Source of the DNA: Datisca glomerata
Lineage: Eukaryota; Streptophyta; Magnoliopsida; Cucurbitales; Datiscaceae
Direction of reading: 5' to 3'
Assembly (NCBI GenBank): GCA_003255025.1
Contig: QANY01012059.1
Span: forward strand, 62,001-126,000
Length of the DNA stretch: 64,000 nucleotides
This document shows, piece by piece, positions 24,701 to 35,095 of the stretch (its first letter is position 1; every line of letters starts with the position of its first letter). The position numbers were made by a program, and so were the translations under genes. The notes beneath the pieces are model-generated. The model ran no database searches, was not told where the DNA came from, and saw only the letters and a program-made list of their open reading frames with translations.

Positions 24701-25379
24701 GGATGATTTAGAATTGGAATTCTTATTTTTATTGGGTATGTTCCATACCCTATCATTTACTTGATTAAAGTCTTCAGAATGATTTTCTTGATCATCTGAA
24801 AAGTATTCGAAATGACCATTCTGATCATCTGACGGGTATTCAAAATATTTATGATCTACTTGATCATCTGTAAATTCAAAATATTCATCATCTACTATGT
24901 TGGATATTGAAGATATTATAGACGTAATGCTACTAGAAGAACTACTTCTAGATAACCCACTCATTGCTCAAAATATCTAAAATATTCTTATTATCGAGAA
25001 TTTCTTATTGTATTTTTTGTTACTAACCTTGTGGTGACTTCTACAACCTTCTATTAGGCTTCACTCTTCTCCCTTTCACCTCTACAACCACCATACCCTC
25101 AGGATTTAAGTATCTAAGAGGTCTTACCTAGGTCCCTGAAGCTAACCAAATAGAAGCTGGTACGTCAGCCTCTGATAAACAGATTCACAAAATAGGTACA
25201 CAAATAATACAGAGAAATAATCAATTGTAAGAATAACCAGCCACTTGGGCGGAGAGTAAGATTATATATAAGCAATTATTCATGTAAGCAAATAAGTAAA
25301 TAATATTATCAATAACCAGCCATAATAGGCGGTGAACAGTTTAATTAAGTAGATATTAAAGTAGAAACAGTAAATGAGC
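21783..25379 (-). mobile_element. Pararetrovirus block 5: leader and polyprotein
   Basis: The longest block. On the minus strand it holds the leader (25379-24965) without primer site, the polyprotein relic (24964-21884), and a short tail to the junction at about 21783. The leader contains a conserved donor-like CCTAG|GTAAGAC at about 25123-25134, also kept in the copies at 19.29, 25.72 and 44.91 kb. That hints at splicing or simply conserved leader sequence. No protease, reverse transcriptase or RNase H follows, so the block cannot replicate by itself. Confidence 0.7.
21884..24964 (-). pseudogene. Pararetroviral gag/coat-like polyprotein, interrupted
   Basis: One frame runs through the whole stretch. 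Residues 1-291 (24964-24089) start MSGLSRSSSSS, have acidic DDQ-rich repeats and a RNRFKDSYNMDQRK region. Three in-frame TAA codons (24089, 24080, 24059) follow. The next open part (to 22328) carries about five copies of a roughly 30-residue motif around ENHRxESTYESS, then a coat-core-like domain (GFTGMLCSWWENYLTKE, LRCPTLSKIHWYKNIFLSK). Another TAA (22328) precedes a basic region and a zinc knuckle whose first two Cys are Tyr (KYSKYGQDGHSSKPC, near 21910). The motifs fit caulimovirid (petuvirus/florendovirus-like) coat regions. No movement or polymerase domain lies in this copy. A related retroelement gag is the alternative. Confidence 0.7.
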
Positions 25380-25380
25380 A

Positions 25381-25440
25381 TGAGTGGGTTATCTAGAAGT
25401 AGTTCTTCTAGTAGCATTAGGTCTATAATATCTCTGTACT
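25381..25440 (+). mobile_element. Pararetrovirus block 6: ORF1 start scrap
   Basis: About 50 bases identical to the first codons of the viral ORF (ATGAGTGGGTTATC onward) lie on the plus strand between the minus-strand leader of block 5 and the plus-strand leader of block 7. This tiny insert is typical of patchwork end joining. Confidence 0.6.
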
Positions 25441-26188
25441 ATTCAGAGCCAAACCTGGTGGGGATAATTACTGTTCATTTACTGTTTCTACTTAAATATC
25501 TGCTTAATTAAACTGTTCACCGCCTATTATGGCTGGTCATTGATAATATTGTTTACTTATTTGCCTACATGAATAATTGCTTATTTATAATCTTACTCCG
25601 CCCAAGTGACTGGTTATTCTTATAATTGATTATTTTTCTGTATTATTTGTTTACCTAACATGTGAATCTGTTTATCAGAGGCTGACGTATCAGCTTCTAT
25701 TTGGTTAGTTTCAGGGACCTAGGTAAGACCTCTTAGATACGTAAATCTCGAGGGTAGGGTGGTTGTAGAGGAGAAAGGGAGAAGAGTGAAGCCTAATAGG
25801 AGGTTGTAGAAGTCACCACAAGATTAGTAACAAACAATACAATATGAAATTCTCAATAATAAGAATAATTTAGTTAATTGAGCAATGAGTAGATTATTTA
25901 AGAGTAATTCTTCTAGTAGTAATAGGTCAACAATAACCTCAATACCCGACATAATAAATGATGAACACAGAATTAACAGATGATCAGGTAGATCATAGGG
26001 TATGGAATATACCCAAAATCTCCAATAAAAATATTTATAAGTCAACATGGTCTGTTGCTTCTTTTAAGCCTCAGCATCATGTAAAAACAATTGAAAAAAT
26101 ATATGCTCTTGGAAAAGAGCATGAAACATGTCAATTACTTTTCTCTGATGCAATAAAGCAACATATTCAAGAAGGATATAAAAGGGTA
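25441..26188 (+). pseudogene. Pararetrovirus block 7: leader and movement-protein start
   Basis: It begins inside the primer site (CAGAGCCAAACC, about 25444), continues through the leader, and at 25886 starts a variant of the viral ORF (MSRLFKSNSSSS). After a frameshift the frame at 25958-26200 reads KIYALGKEHETCQLLFSDAI and then HIQEGYK. This resembles the N-terminal edge of caulimovirid 30K-type movement proteins. The other copies in this window lack this part. It is cut off at about 26188 by gypsy LTR sequence, before the conserved core of the domain. Confidence 0.55.
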
Positions 26189-26301
26189 AACAATTGGTGA
26201 GACTTTTACCCTGAGATTTAGCCGTCAACAATTGGTGCCGTTAGTCGGAATGAAAGGGTAAACATACATTACCTCGTAGTTTCCACCAAAGAACTAAGAA
26301 A

Positions 26302-27537
26302 ATGAGTCGAAGAACCAATAGGACAATGAGATCTATCCATGGGCATACTCCTTCAAGAGAGGCCTCAGAAGTGCCATGCCCTATGCCCCAACCTTCTGGG
26401 AGGGTCAATGTCCAAAGAAACAATAGAATCTAACAAAAGGAGATTGTAGAATTGCAGAGACAAGTCCAAGCCCTCAAGCAAGCCCTTAACCATCAACGCC
26501 AAGTCCCACTTTTTGGGAACCATGACCTAGAGGAGGACATGGAAGAGGAGATAGAACAATGAGCCCAGACCGTTGGGACAGGCGTCGGACGACCGCGAGA
26601 TGCACACTCTAACAACCACGAGGACCTGCACATGGTGCTCAATCAAAAAAGTAGGGCGCAAACTAATATCGAAGATACGGTGAAAAATGATATAGGGCTA
26701 GGCACGGAGATAAAAAAGCTTTGAGAGTAAATATGCGATATGAGGCATGTCTGAGCTAAGGGGGTCCCCTACTCAGCTGAGGCCCAACTTCATCATGCAA
26801 AACCTCCATTCACATAAGAGATCATGCATACTGAGATGCCCCCACGGTTCAAAATTCCATCCATCACACCATATGATGTCACTAGGGACCCTACTAAACA
26901 CTTGTAGACATTCAAGACATGGATGGAGCTTCAAGGTACCCAAAAGGCTATCATATGTAAAGCATTTTCGCTTACGCTTTCATCCTCAGCTTGCGCTTGG
27001 TATCGTCAGCTAAAACCAGGCTCTATCTCATCATTCGGTGAGCTTAGTAAAATTTTTATCCACTAATTTCTGGGAGGAAAAGACCAAAGGAAGTCTATCA
27101 CTCATCTCCTCACCGTCAAGCAGCAGAGGGATGAGAACCTATGCTACTATGTCTTCAAGTTTGATGTGGAGGCTTTGAATGTAAAGGGGTACAATGATGA
27201 CATAGCCCTTACAGCAATGATGGTTGGGCTAAGTGATAAGAGGCTATTATGGTCCCTGGTAAAGAAGACACCCACAAGCTTCACCGAGTTTCTTACCCGC
27301 TCCCAAAAGTATATGAGTGCGGCTAAGATCTTAAGTTCACAAAACAGAGACCGAGCCAGGACACGCCAAGGGAAGAGAAGAAAGAACACAACTAAGCTTT
27401 GGGATTTACCCAAGTCACACTTAATGACCCTCAGGATGAATCTTGCCTATGTTATACTGGGTAACCCTAGGCTCAACCTTGCGTTGGTCATATGGGAGGA
27501 CCCACATGCCCAATATTGCTTATATGAAATGAAGTAA
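26302..27537 (+). pseudogene. Ty3/gypsy gag, degenerate
   Basis: The ATG at 26302 opens MSRRTNRTMRSIHGHTPSR. A Gln/Leu-rich coiled-coil-like stretch follows (EIVELQRQVQALKQALNHQ). The Retrotrans_gag core (about 26850-27330) reads DPTKHLQTFKTWMELQGTQK, then a KPGSISSFGELSK word and VGLSDKRLLWSLVKKTPTSF, TEFLTRSQKYM. These are diagnostic of plant gypsy gag. The 27166-27537 part is in the same frame as the start but separated by stops. No zinc knuckle was seen; the frame ends at 27537 and repeats follow. Confidence 0.85.
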
Positions 27538-27539
27538 CT

Positions 27540-28222
27540 TAATTCTCATCATCGCCAAAGTCATCCAAGGTGACCCCAGACTTGTCTTTTGACGCCATCA
27601 AGGCATCTCAAAGCTCATTTGTAGAAGTCACTGAGGTGTCTAAGCTCATTCTCCAAATCTTATATTCTTTTTTACCCGCCAAAAATTTGTCTGCATCAAA
27701 CTCGGGGGAAACTAGTAGAGTGACCAACACAAAAATAATATCTTTCATATGAACCTAAAACAAAAATAGTATGAGAAGAATAAAATGTGGGAACAGTCCA
27801 CCAAATCATTATGAGAAAAACAATAATGGTTGCTTATCAAAGGTGACCCCAAGCTCACCCTCACCTAAGCCACCTTAAGTAACCCAAAGCTCAACCTCAC
27901 CAAAGTCATTTAAGGTGACCCCAAAGTCACCCTCACCTAGGTCATTTAAGGTGACCTTAAACATAATCTCGATGAATTCATCAGAGCTAACCCCAAGCAC
28001 AGCTAAGTCATTCTAGAAGACCATAGGCACGCGCTCACCTAAGTAATGCCAGGTGACCCTAAACTCACTCTAATCTAAGTCACTTGAGGTAACTCGAATG
28101 CCAACCTTGTCGAAGCAATCTGAGGTAACACCAAGGTTAACTTCTCCTAAGTCATCAGAAGCTAACCTCACTCTCACCTATGTCATTTGAAGAGACTCCA
28201 GGTCTATTCCTCTCTAAAGCCA
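27540..28222 (+). repeat. Degenerate short tandem repeats after gag
   Basis: Variants of AAGGTGACCCCAAGCTCACC and CCTAAGTCATT recur every 40-60 bases from about 27560 to 28200. This is where pol should lie. No pol-derived residues were found. Confidence 0.5.
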
Positions 28223-28790
28223 CCAAATCAATCAAAGTATGGACCTCGGCCGTACCCCACGGCAATTGGTGGAAGTGGCACCGTAGTTCACCTTGGCTGC
28301 ATCCTAAGAATCCTATTTACTTTGGGCTCTTTGACACCCACTAGATGTGAACTCAAAGTACATACCTCAGCTAAACCCCACGATAAGTGGAGGAAGTGGT
28401 ACCTTAGTGAATAGCCTTGGCTACAACTTAGTAGCCCTACTTACTTTGGGCTCTTCGACACCCAGTCAAAGTAACTCAAAGTATGGACCTTGAGCGAATC
28501 CCAGGGTAACTAACGGAAGTTACACCCTAGTTGCTCGCCTTGAATGCAACCTAGCAGCCCTACCTACTTTTAGCTCTTTGACACTCAATCGAAGTGAACT
28601 CAAAGTATGGAACTCAGTCCAACCCATGACAATCAACGGAAGTCGTAGCCCAACAACTCGCCTCGGCTGCAACCTAGAAGCTCTATCTATTTCGAGCTCT
28701 TTGACACCACGTTGAAGTGAACTCAAAGTATGGAGCACGGCTACAACCCAACAGCAAACCTACTTACTCCGTGCAATTCAACACAAAGTA
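28222..28790 (+). repeat. Tandem repeat, period about 121-124 bp
   Basis: The word TCAAAGTA recurs at 28232, 28353, 28476, 28600 and 28723, spacings of 121, 123, 124 and 123. Each unit also has a TTTGGGCTCTTTGACACCCA-like and a GGAAGT-like word. About 4.5 copies lie between gag and the 3' LTR. The minus-strand frame at 28520-28738 is a by-product. Confidence 0.85.
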
Positions 28791-29104
28791 AAAATGACTG
28801 TGTATTCAACTTCAAATCAAGCTCAACTATGTCTTACACCAAATAGAGGATCCTCTTAAAAAGCTCTTGCTAAAAAAGAGAAGGGAATAAACTCGTCAAA
28901 TCTGACAATTAGTAAAAAGAGAATCAACAAAAATTTGCTGATGACAACTTCCAAAGTCTTCAGCACACTTCACACTTGGAAGTTGGGGGCAACTCTTATA
29001 CCCATTTTCAAGCTTGTACAAAAGACCTTTAAGGGCACATTAATGCAAATAAGATGCTTCATACTCTTGAACAAGTGTTTCACGTGTAACGAATATTCTT
29101 TGCC

Positions 29105-29310
29105 CTGGGGCCTAGGCCTCGGGGAAGCTCATCAACCTCGGGGCCTAGGCCTTGGGGAAGCTCATCCACCCCATGGTCCTAGGCCTTGAGGAAGTTTACC
29201 CACCACGGGGCCTAAGCTTCAGGGAAGCTTATCCCCCCAGGGCTTAAGCCTCAGGGAAGACTGCCCAGCCTAGGGCCTAGCGCTTCGAGAGCATTTATCC
29301 TCCCCAAGGA
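29105..29310 (+). repeat. 33-bp minisatellite inside the LTR
   Basis: About six units built on GGGGCCTAGGCCTCGGGGAA; the CCTAGG-type word recurs at 29111, 29144, 29178, 29211, 29243 and 29276 (spacing 32-34). It lies in the U3 part, 500-700 bases upstream of the TATA box, where repeated enhancer-like units are common in plant LTRs. Confidence 0.85.
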
Positions 29311-29810
29311 CAAGCGTCTTGGAACACTCGAGGGTCACACATGGTGCTCGTGTGAATCAACTTGTGTTTTGACTAACTTCAAATAGAAGGAGGTTCCTGC
29401 TTAGAGAAGGACTTAAGGGTGGGAAATCTCCCGCCTCAGCTCAAATAGGGCACCTGAACCGAGGTAGAAGCTTGAAGGTGTCATCGTATACATTTAATAC
29501 ACCTAGGCCAATTAGAGATGGGGGTATGAGAAAAAGCATGAAGCCCACTACCCAAGGAGTCAGTCAACCTACACCCAACAGGGTGTCATCATAAGCATTT
29601 AATATGGTCAATCCAATAGAGGTCGAGGAAGTACATGGTGGGATATGAGGACAGGCTGTCCTGAAACCTGAGGTCATCATTTGTTACCTTGTACCCTACC
29701 AAGTCAATCAGAGAAGCCTGAAGCCAGGAGCTGATTCGAGGAGGCACCCCATTGGAGGAGAGGCCTGCTAATGTACGAAGACCAGCCCAATCCTAAGGAG
29801 AGCTTCGCAC

Positions 29811-29818
29811 TATAAATA
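29811..29818 (+). promoter_or_regulatory. TATA box of the gypsy 1 LTR
   Basis: CTATAAATACCCTGG within the 3' LTR, in the expected place between the U3 minisatellite and the R-U5 end. Confidence 0.65.
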
Positions 29819-30040
29819 CCCTGGTAAATTCACTTTAAGAGGTACGCGACAACTTTCAACTACTTCACTACTTTATTCTCCTTCATCTCTTTACTGACTT
29901 GAGCTTCTGAGGGTAAAAATAAGACCCCCCCCTTTCTTCCTTGATCTCCTACTTTACCTTCGCTCATTATAGGTGTTGAGAGAGAAGTGGAGCAGAGACA
30001 TTGTTGGCCTAATCTCACAGGCGAGATTTAGCTCTCAACA

Positions 30041-32050
30041 ATATATATACATGAGAAAAAGCTGTAAAGGTCAGCATTGTTAGTGACAATCTTCTATGAA
30101 AATCTATTTAAGATCGTCAAGAGAGTCAATTTTTATGTGAAATTGATAATATAGCTCTGAAGATTTAAATTAATGACTATCAAATTTTACGACTCTATTT
30201 GAACGTATGCCCCACGACAAAATTATGAGAGAATAGAAATACATCTATTGACATATTAATAATTAGAGATTATGAAGAACTAATTAATATGTCTTATCTA
30301 ACCAAAACACGTGAATTAGGAATGTATAATTTAATCCATAACATATGATTTACTTAGGTGTTTCCTAGATGATTAATCCAACATAATCAACAACGAAAGT
30401 GATAATCTTGAAATAACACATGCATGTAAGGCCTACATTTTTTATAGGATAAATGCATGAGTTTTAGAGCAAATATGCTCTAATAAATTATCAAACCAAC
30501 AAGAATACAAAGAAATTATATTAGCACCTACTATCTTGGCAATTTTAGTATCCCTGCAGACATGAGCTCTATTCGTAGATACAATACAATCATCATATAC
30601 TCCAAATTATATCAAGATTAATTCAAATAATCTTGGCGATACATAAATCATATTTTGCTTAAGAAGTCAAATTATTTTTCATTTGTATACTTGTAAAAGA
30701 AGATTTTCTAAAGGAATTCATTATTCTTGATCTTTATGTAATAAACTTCTACATGTACTCTTCCATATGCTTCAAATCATTTTTTTATTCTACACTATAC
30801 AACATAACAAACATAAGTTTATGCACAGAGATTTATCAATAACCAGATGTAGCTTTTAAACTTCCATCTCCAAAATATCTATGAACTATATTTAATGCTA
30901 ATACTTCAAACACATACCTTAATTTCATTCAAATTTTATTACATCTTGATTGACACAACTTCACCAAGATCAGCTACAAAATATAGTGAATAGATCATAA
31001 AAGCACACATGTAATCTCGCACATTGCCAATAAAACATGTAGCAAGTCTAATTCTATAAAGCTTATACCTTTGTATATTGTAATTCACGACTATATTATT
31101 GACATGCTAATTAAACACTTTATTTTCTATTAAGTATAACCATGAACGTTATTAATAATCTTAGTGAAACATAACTTTATATAAAGTTTTAGCTAACAGT
31201 AATCTGATGTGAATGATTATGGATTTTCAAACTTTCTTATGGATAAAATTCAAACAAGCCTGCTTAATTCTGAGTTTGTAAAGTTTCAACACGCCGGTCA
31301 TAATACTTCACAGTAAAATTGATTCATAATCAAGTTTTTTAATTAAGCACTACAATGAAATTTCAAGAAACCATTGTGTCTGCAATCATAAGTGAGACTT
31401 TTTACAACTAAGATCATATAATGCAAAACCATATTGCCTAAACAAAAGATAACTCAATTTTTTCATATACCTCGAAACTCCAAAGTACCGAATCATAGAA
31501 CGAACAAAATATAATTCAGTTTTGGTAATTTCTAAAACATTGTGAGGTAAAAAATGAGAACTATCTAATTTACATAACTGCATGATGAACAATATTAGAA
31601 CAAAAATAGCAGTAATTATATCATGCTAACGCCATGATTTCACATGGGCGTTTAGGATGTCAAATAGAACGGATGTTAACATTTTGATTTGAACTCCATA
31701 AAGTAATCAACGAACATTTGGTTTTAGCTTCATAAATTAGTTAACAGACATCAGGTGAAGTACTTTATTGACTCAAGTTTGATCTGATTTCTGATATCAC
31801 AAAAAGTTTAAAATAGAAGTAATTTATCCTTTTTTTTATTCCTAATGGTTCAAACATGACAGAATTGGGGTCTTTGTCGTTAGAGCTTCGTGATCAATTA
31901 TGAACTAGGTTTTCCATTTTTAACAGCTTCAAGGTCGGCAGTACCTTTGCTAGATTTGGCAATTTGTTTAGAATTCGATGATTCAGAGCACACCATTCAA
32001 TTTGAGATAACTCAGTGTACATGGGTGCTTCCCCATCATTTACATGGTTG
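30041..32050. other. No gene seen; AT-rich spacer
   Basis: AT-rich sequence between two LTR elements. Short minus-strand frames at 31386-31592 and 31894-32088 have no recognisable content. No tandem array or element end could be supported. Confidence 0.5.
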
Positions 32051-32052
32051 AC

Positions 32053-32803
32053 CGCTATAACTTTGACTCTCCTATCAACTACTGCCAAGTGTCAGATTTG
32101 ACTTTTCAACGTGATTGCTCGATCCACATAATCGAAGTGTATCTTGTATTATCTTGTTCTTTCTATGTATTTGTTCATATCATTGTAACCACTAAGTCAA
32201 GTGACAAAGATTTAAGTGGATCTCTTGCCTGGGAACACATCTGGGGGTTGTGGTCTGTTAGGATTTGGACGAGGTTAGTTATACTGGAAAGTATATCGCT
32301 TCACCACTATGGCCTCTTTGAGGGCTATGGATTTGCCGTCTTCCCATTGCAGGAAGGAACTTAGTTGTTAGGATATCTTTCGAGAGGGGTCTCAGACGAA
32401 TACCGCATATCTCATCATTGTGGTGGGCCCATAATTTATAATTATGACAAATGATGACTGAATGTTGCCACCTCAACGGGCTTGTTGAGTTGTCATTACG
32501 TAGGGTCCACTGCCAATTAGTTACTAGATTAATTAGAGTGCACCCCGCATGGAAGCTTCTCTATAAATAGATATCTTGCTTTCATTGTAAAGGACTTTTG
32601 ATACTTTTGACACTTAGTAGACTTGGAGAATTCTCTCCCAATTCCTCCTCCCAAGAGTATTTTGTCACCTTCAAAGTGCCCGTCCTTCACCCTTCAAATC
32701 TCAACCTCCACATTCCCATGCTATATTTGTCATTTATTGTGACTAGATCACACCTGTAGCTGCACCCACGTGACGTCACGGTCACACCCCTCTTAGCTCT
32801 GGA
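32053..32803 (+). repeat. 5' LTR of element 2
   Basis: It shares with 40651-41204 the start GCTATAACTTTGACTC, a CAAGTGTCAG block, AAGTCAAGTGACAAAGA, AGACTTGGAGAATTCTCTC and CACGTGACGTCACGGTCACAC near the end. TATA box CTATAAATAG at 32561-32570. It carries about 180 bases (32235-32415) missing from the right LTR. Single-base differences are numerous, so the insertion is not recent. Confidence 0.8.
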
Positions 32804-32808
32804 ATATT

Positions 32809-32826
32809 TGGTGACTCCACTGGGGA
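32809..32826 (+). promoter_or_regulatory. Primer-binding site of element 2
   Basis: TGGTGACTCCACTGGGGA lies a few bases after the left LTR. It is a form of the TGGCGACTC-type primer site used by many plant Ty3/gypsy elements. The tRNA involved cannot be named with certainty here. Confidence 0.6.
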
Positions 32827-32850
32827 GTGATCTGTTACTGCAACTATAAC

Positions 32851-33560
32851 TATGGCTGGGCGTGGACGAGCATACCTGTCAGTTCATGAGATGAAGGAAA
32901 TCGCCACCTCACGGGAGCAACCTAATGCCTATGTAACAGCTGCTACTGCATCAGGAATCGATCATGTTGCAGCTATCATGGAGCTGTAAAATTTTAAAGT
33001 GATTTATATACTTCCTTTAATGAGATTCGAGCAATGTTGAGTACCCATACAACATTACTCCAAGGGCCTTCCACAGAGAATGCATATGCACCTCCACCGT
33101 TACATCAAATGCAAAATGGCCAGTCACGAATAAGCTTAGAGCAACTATGAGTCTCAACTCCTAATATTCATGCTCCACCTACACCTATCACTATCAATGG
33201 TGTCTTGAGGCCTGTTACAACCACTGGCGATGAAAATGTAAGCAATCCATGTAACCCTTTTCCAGTCGTCATCGCACCCACTGTCACGATGGAAGTACCG
33301 TCAGTGCACGAGATGAATGATGACTTTACCAGCATTTCACTTCTGACTTGTAAAAGATGCTTTGGGCAGAGAGGTTATTCAAGTACAATGAGAAGATTGG
33401 TGGTGTAAAGGAATACGCAATGCACTTTGTTGGTGGTTTGTAACTATATGATATGACAACTCTATGCCTGACTAAAAAAATGAAGAAAAGCTTGGAACAT
33501 ATCTTAGAATCCAGCGTAAAAAATATCATGATGAAAGAGGAAAAATTTCATAACTCATGA
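32851..33560 (+). pseudogene. Gag-like N-terminus, unrecognised family
   Basis: An ATG soon after the primer site starts MAGRGRAYLSVHEMKEIATS and stops after about 45 codons (IMEL). Continuing in neighbouring frames gives SFNEIRAMLSTHTTLLQG and a Pro/Ser/Thr-rich stretch, then DALGREVIQVQ-like and KNIMMKEEK pieces. Position and character fit the N-terminal part of a gag, but no Retrotrans_gag core is visible. A tandem-duplicated non-coding stretch follows directly. Confidence 0.35.
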
Positions 33561-34770
33561 ATTTTTTTGTTTTATTATTGACTATTGCATGATGGTTGTA
33601 ACAACGCCAGAAATTTTCTTACATGATGATTATTGCATAATGACTATTGGGTGATAGTTGTAACGGTGCTCCACCCACCAATTGTATGATGATTTTGGTC
33701 ATTGGGTAAAAAAAGTTGAAAAAAAATATTGCAAAAACAAAAAAAAAACAAAATCAACAAATAATAGGCATGTGTTGCAGAGGCGTCCTTTGCCGCCTCT
33801 GCATCACACTTACAAAGGCGTCCTTTGACGCAATGTATGATGCTAATGACTGAATCAGCTCTAATAAATCTTTACTTATTTACTTTTATTGTCCAATTAT
33901 TTTATTTAATCTTGAGATGTGCTCATTTTTGTTTATCTATCTTTACCATTTACTAATTTGCATTAAAAAATATTTGCTTGCGAGGTACGCAATGATGCAA
34001 TTATGCTGTTGCAACTCTATTCATTTGAACAGTCATGACTTCTACAAGTTAAGAAAAGGTCTTGAACGTATCATGGACTTCAGTAAAAAAAATCCTATCA
34101 TTTCACAACTCATACTTTTTTATGTCTATTGCATGATGGTTACAAGAACGCTACAAAATTTCTTACATGATGATTATCGCATAACGGTGTTCCAATTACG
34201 TGATGATTTTGGTACTAATATAAAAAATAATATATTGTTTTATGAAAAAAAAATTGCAAAATGCCTTTGCATACATGCAAAGGCGTGGACACCATTGCAT
34301 GTGGCATGCAATGGCGTCCAAGAAGCCTTTGCATAACACATGCAAAGGCATCCAACACGGCAGATTGTCCAACACCCTTTACATAAAAAATACGAAGGTG
34401 TGTTGCAAAGGCGTCTAATGATGCCTTTGCATGCCAAATGCGAGGTGTTCTGACACCTTGGATGTTCTGACACCGCTATACAGTTCGTAAAGTCGGTACT
34501 CCACGATGTCCTTATCATATGCTATTTCTTTTTATGTTGTGATTAATTGTTTAGGAGCCTATCCTTATCAAATGTATAATGCTAATGCCTGAACTCGTTT
34601 TGATATATTTTTATTGGCACCTAATTATTATTTATGAACTTCGAATACGCGTATTTGAGTATTATCTATTTTACAATATTTACTCATTCTCCTTAAAAAA
34701 TTATTGTATTTACGAGGTACTCAACATGGAACTGCTACACCTGCCACCATACTGCCATAGTCCATTTTTC
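33490..34770 (+). repeat. Large tandem duplication, offset about 540-740 bp
   Basis: Copy 1 (about 33490-34020) and copy 2 (about 34060-34765) share in order: TATTGCATGATGGTT (33584 / 34124), TTTCTTACATGATGATTAT, TGATGATTTTGGT, a GGCGTCC/CTTTGCATGC-rich patch, ATGCTAATG-CTGAA and TTACGAGGTAC-CAA-ATG (33981 / 34715). The offset grows through the unit because the CTTTGCATGC patch is longer in copy 2 (34250-34450). Frames over 33917-34336 and 34240-34518 are not supported as genes. Confidence 0.65.
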
Positions 34771-35095
34771 ATTACATTGCAATAGCATATCTATCACTGT
34801 TCGCACCTGCAATGCTGCCATGACATACCTGCAATTGTGTTCCGATAGCACAAATGCCATAAATGCCAAGACAATGCCAATGATGTGATTTAGAATCATG
34901 GCTTAAATGTTCACATGTTATTGTGATGTCATAGTACACTTGCATTGGATTGTCATAGCACATTAGTCACTGCTTCCATAGCATAACTACCACTATATTG
35001 TCATAGCACACTTGCCATTGCGCTACTGCCGCATACCGATCACTATGCTCTCATAGCATAACCACAATCACGTTGGACCCTCATATAGTACACTT
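34735..35095 (+). repeat. Minisatellite of CATAGCACA-type words
   Basis: About eight to ten degenerate units of 35-40 bp with the words TGTCATAGCACA and TTGCCAT/CCATTGC. The nearby stretch 35095-35540 has further ACGAGGTGTGA-type repeats. No gene is seen from here to 37640. Confidence 0.5.

Larger units (their letters stand above)
26189..30040 (+). mobile_element. Gypsy element 1: gag and 3' LTR, no pol
   Basis: A Ty3/gypsy derivative on the plus strand. Only the last 40 or so bases of the 5' LTR remain (26189-26230, ending GAGATTTAGCCGTCAACA). The 3' LTR ends with nearly the same GAGATTTAGCTCTCAACA (to 30040). A primer-site-like TGGTGCCGTTAGTCGG follows at 26233. Gag is present, but protease, RT, RNase H and integrase are absent. 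Tandem repeats occupy 27.8-28.8 kb. The 5' LTR seems to have been lost where pararetrovirus block 7 joins. Confidence 0.8.
28981..30040 (+). repeat. 3' LTR of gypsy element 1, with polypurine tract
   Basis: A polypurine-like AAGTTGGGGGCAAC (28979-28992) precedes TCTTATACCC, the likely LTR start (TG changed to TC). The LTR ends CTCTCAACA at 30040. It contains a 33-bp minisatellite and a TATA box at 29811-29818 (CTATAAATACC), with about 220 bases to the end for R-U5. Agreement of its end with the remnant at 26213-26230 supports the call. Confidence 0.7.

Noticed and set aside
33917..34518. Overlapping plus and minus frames as genes
   Set aside because: Both lie across the large tandem duplication and its CTTTGCATGC patch; no domain and no support from the other copy.
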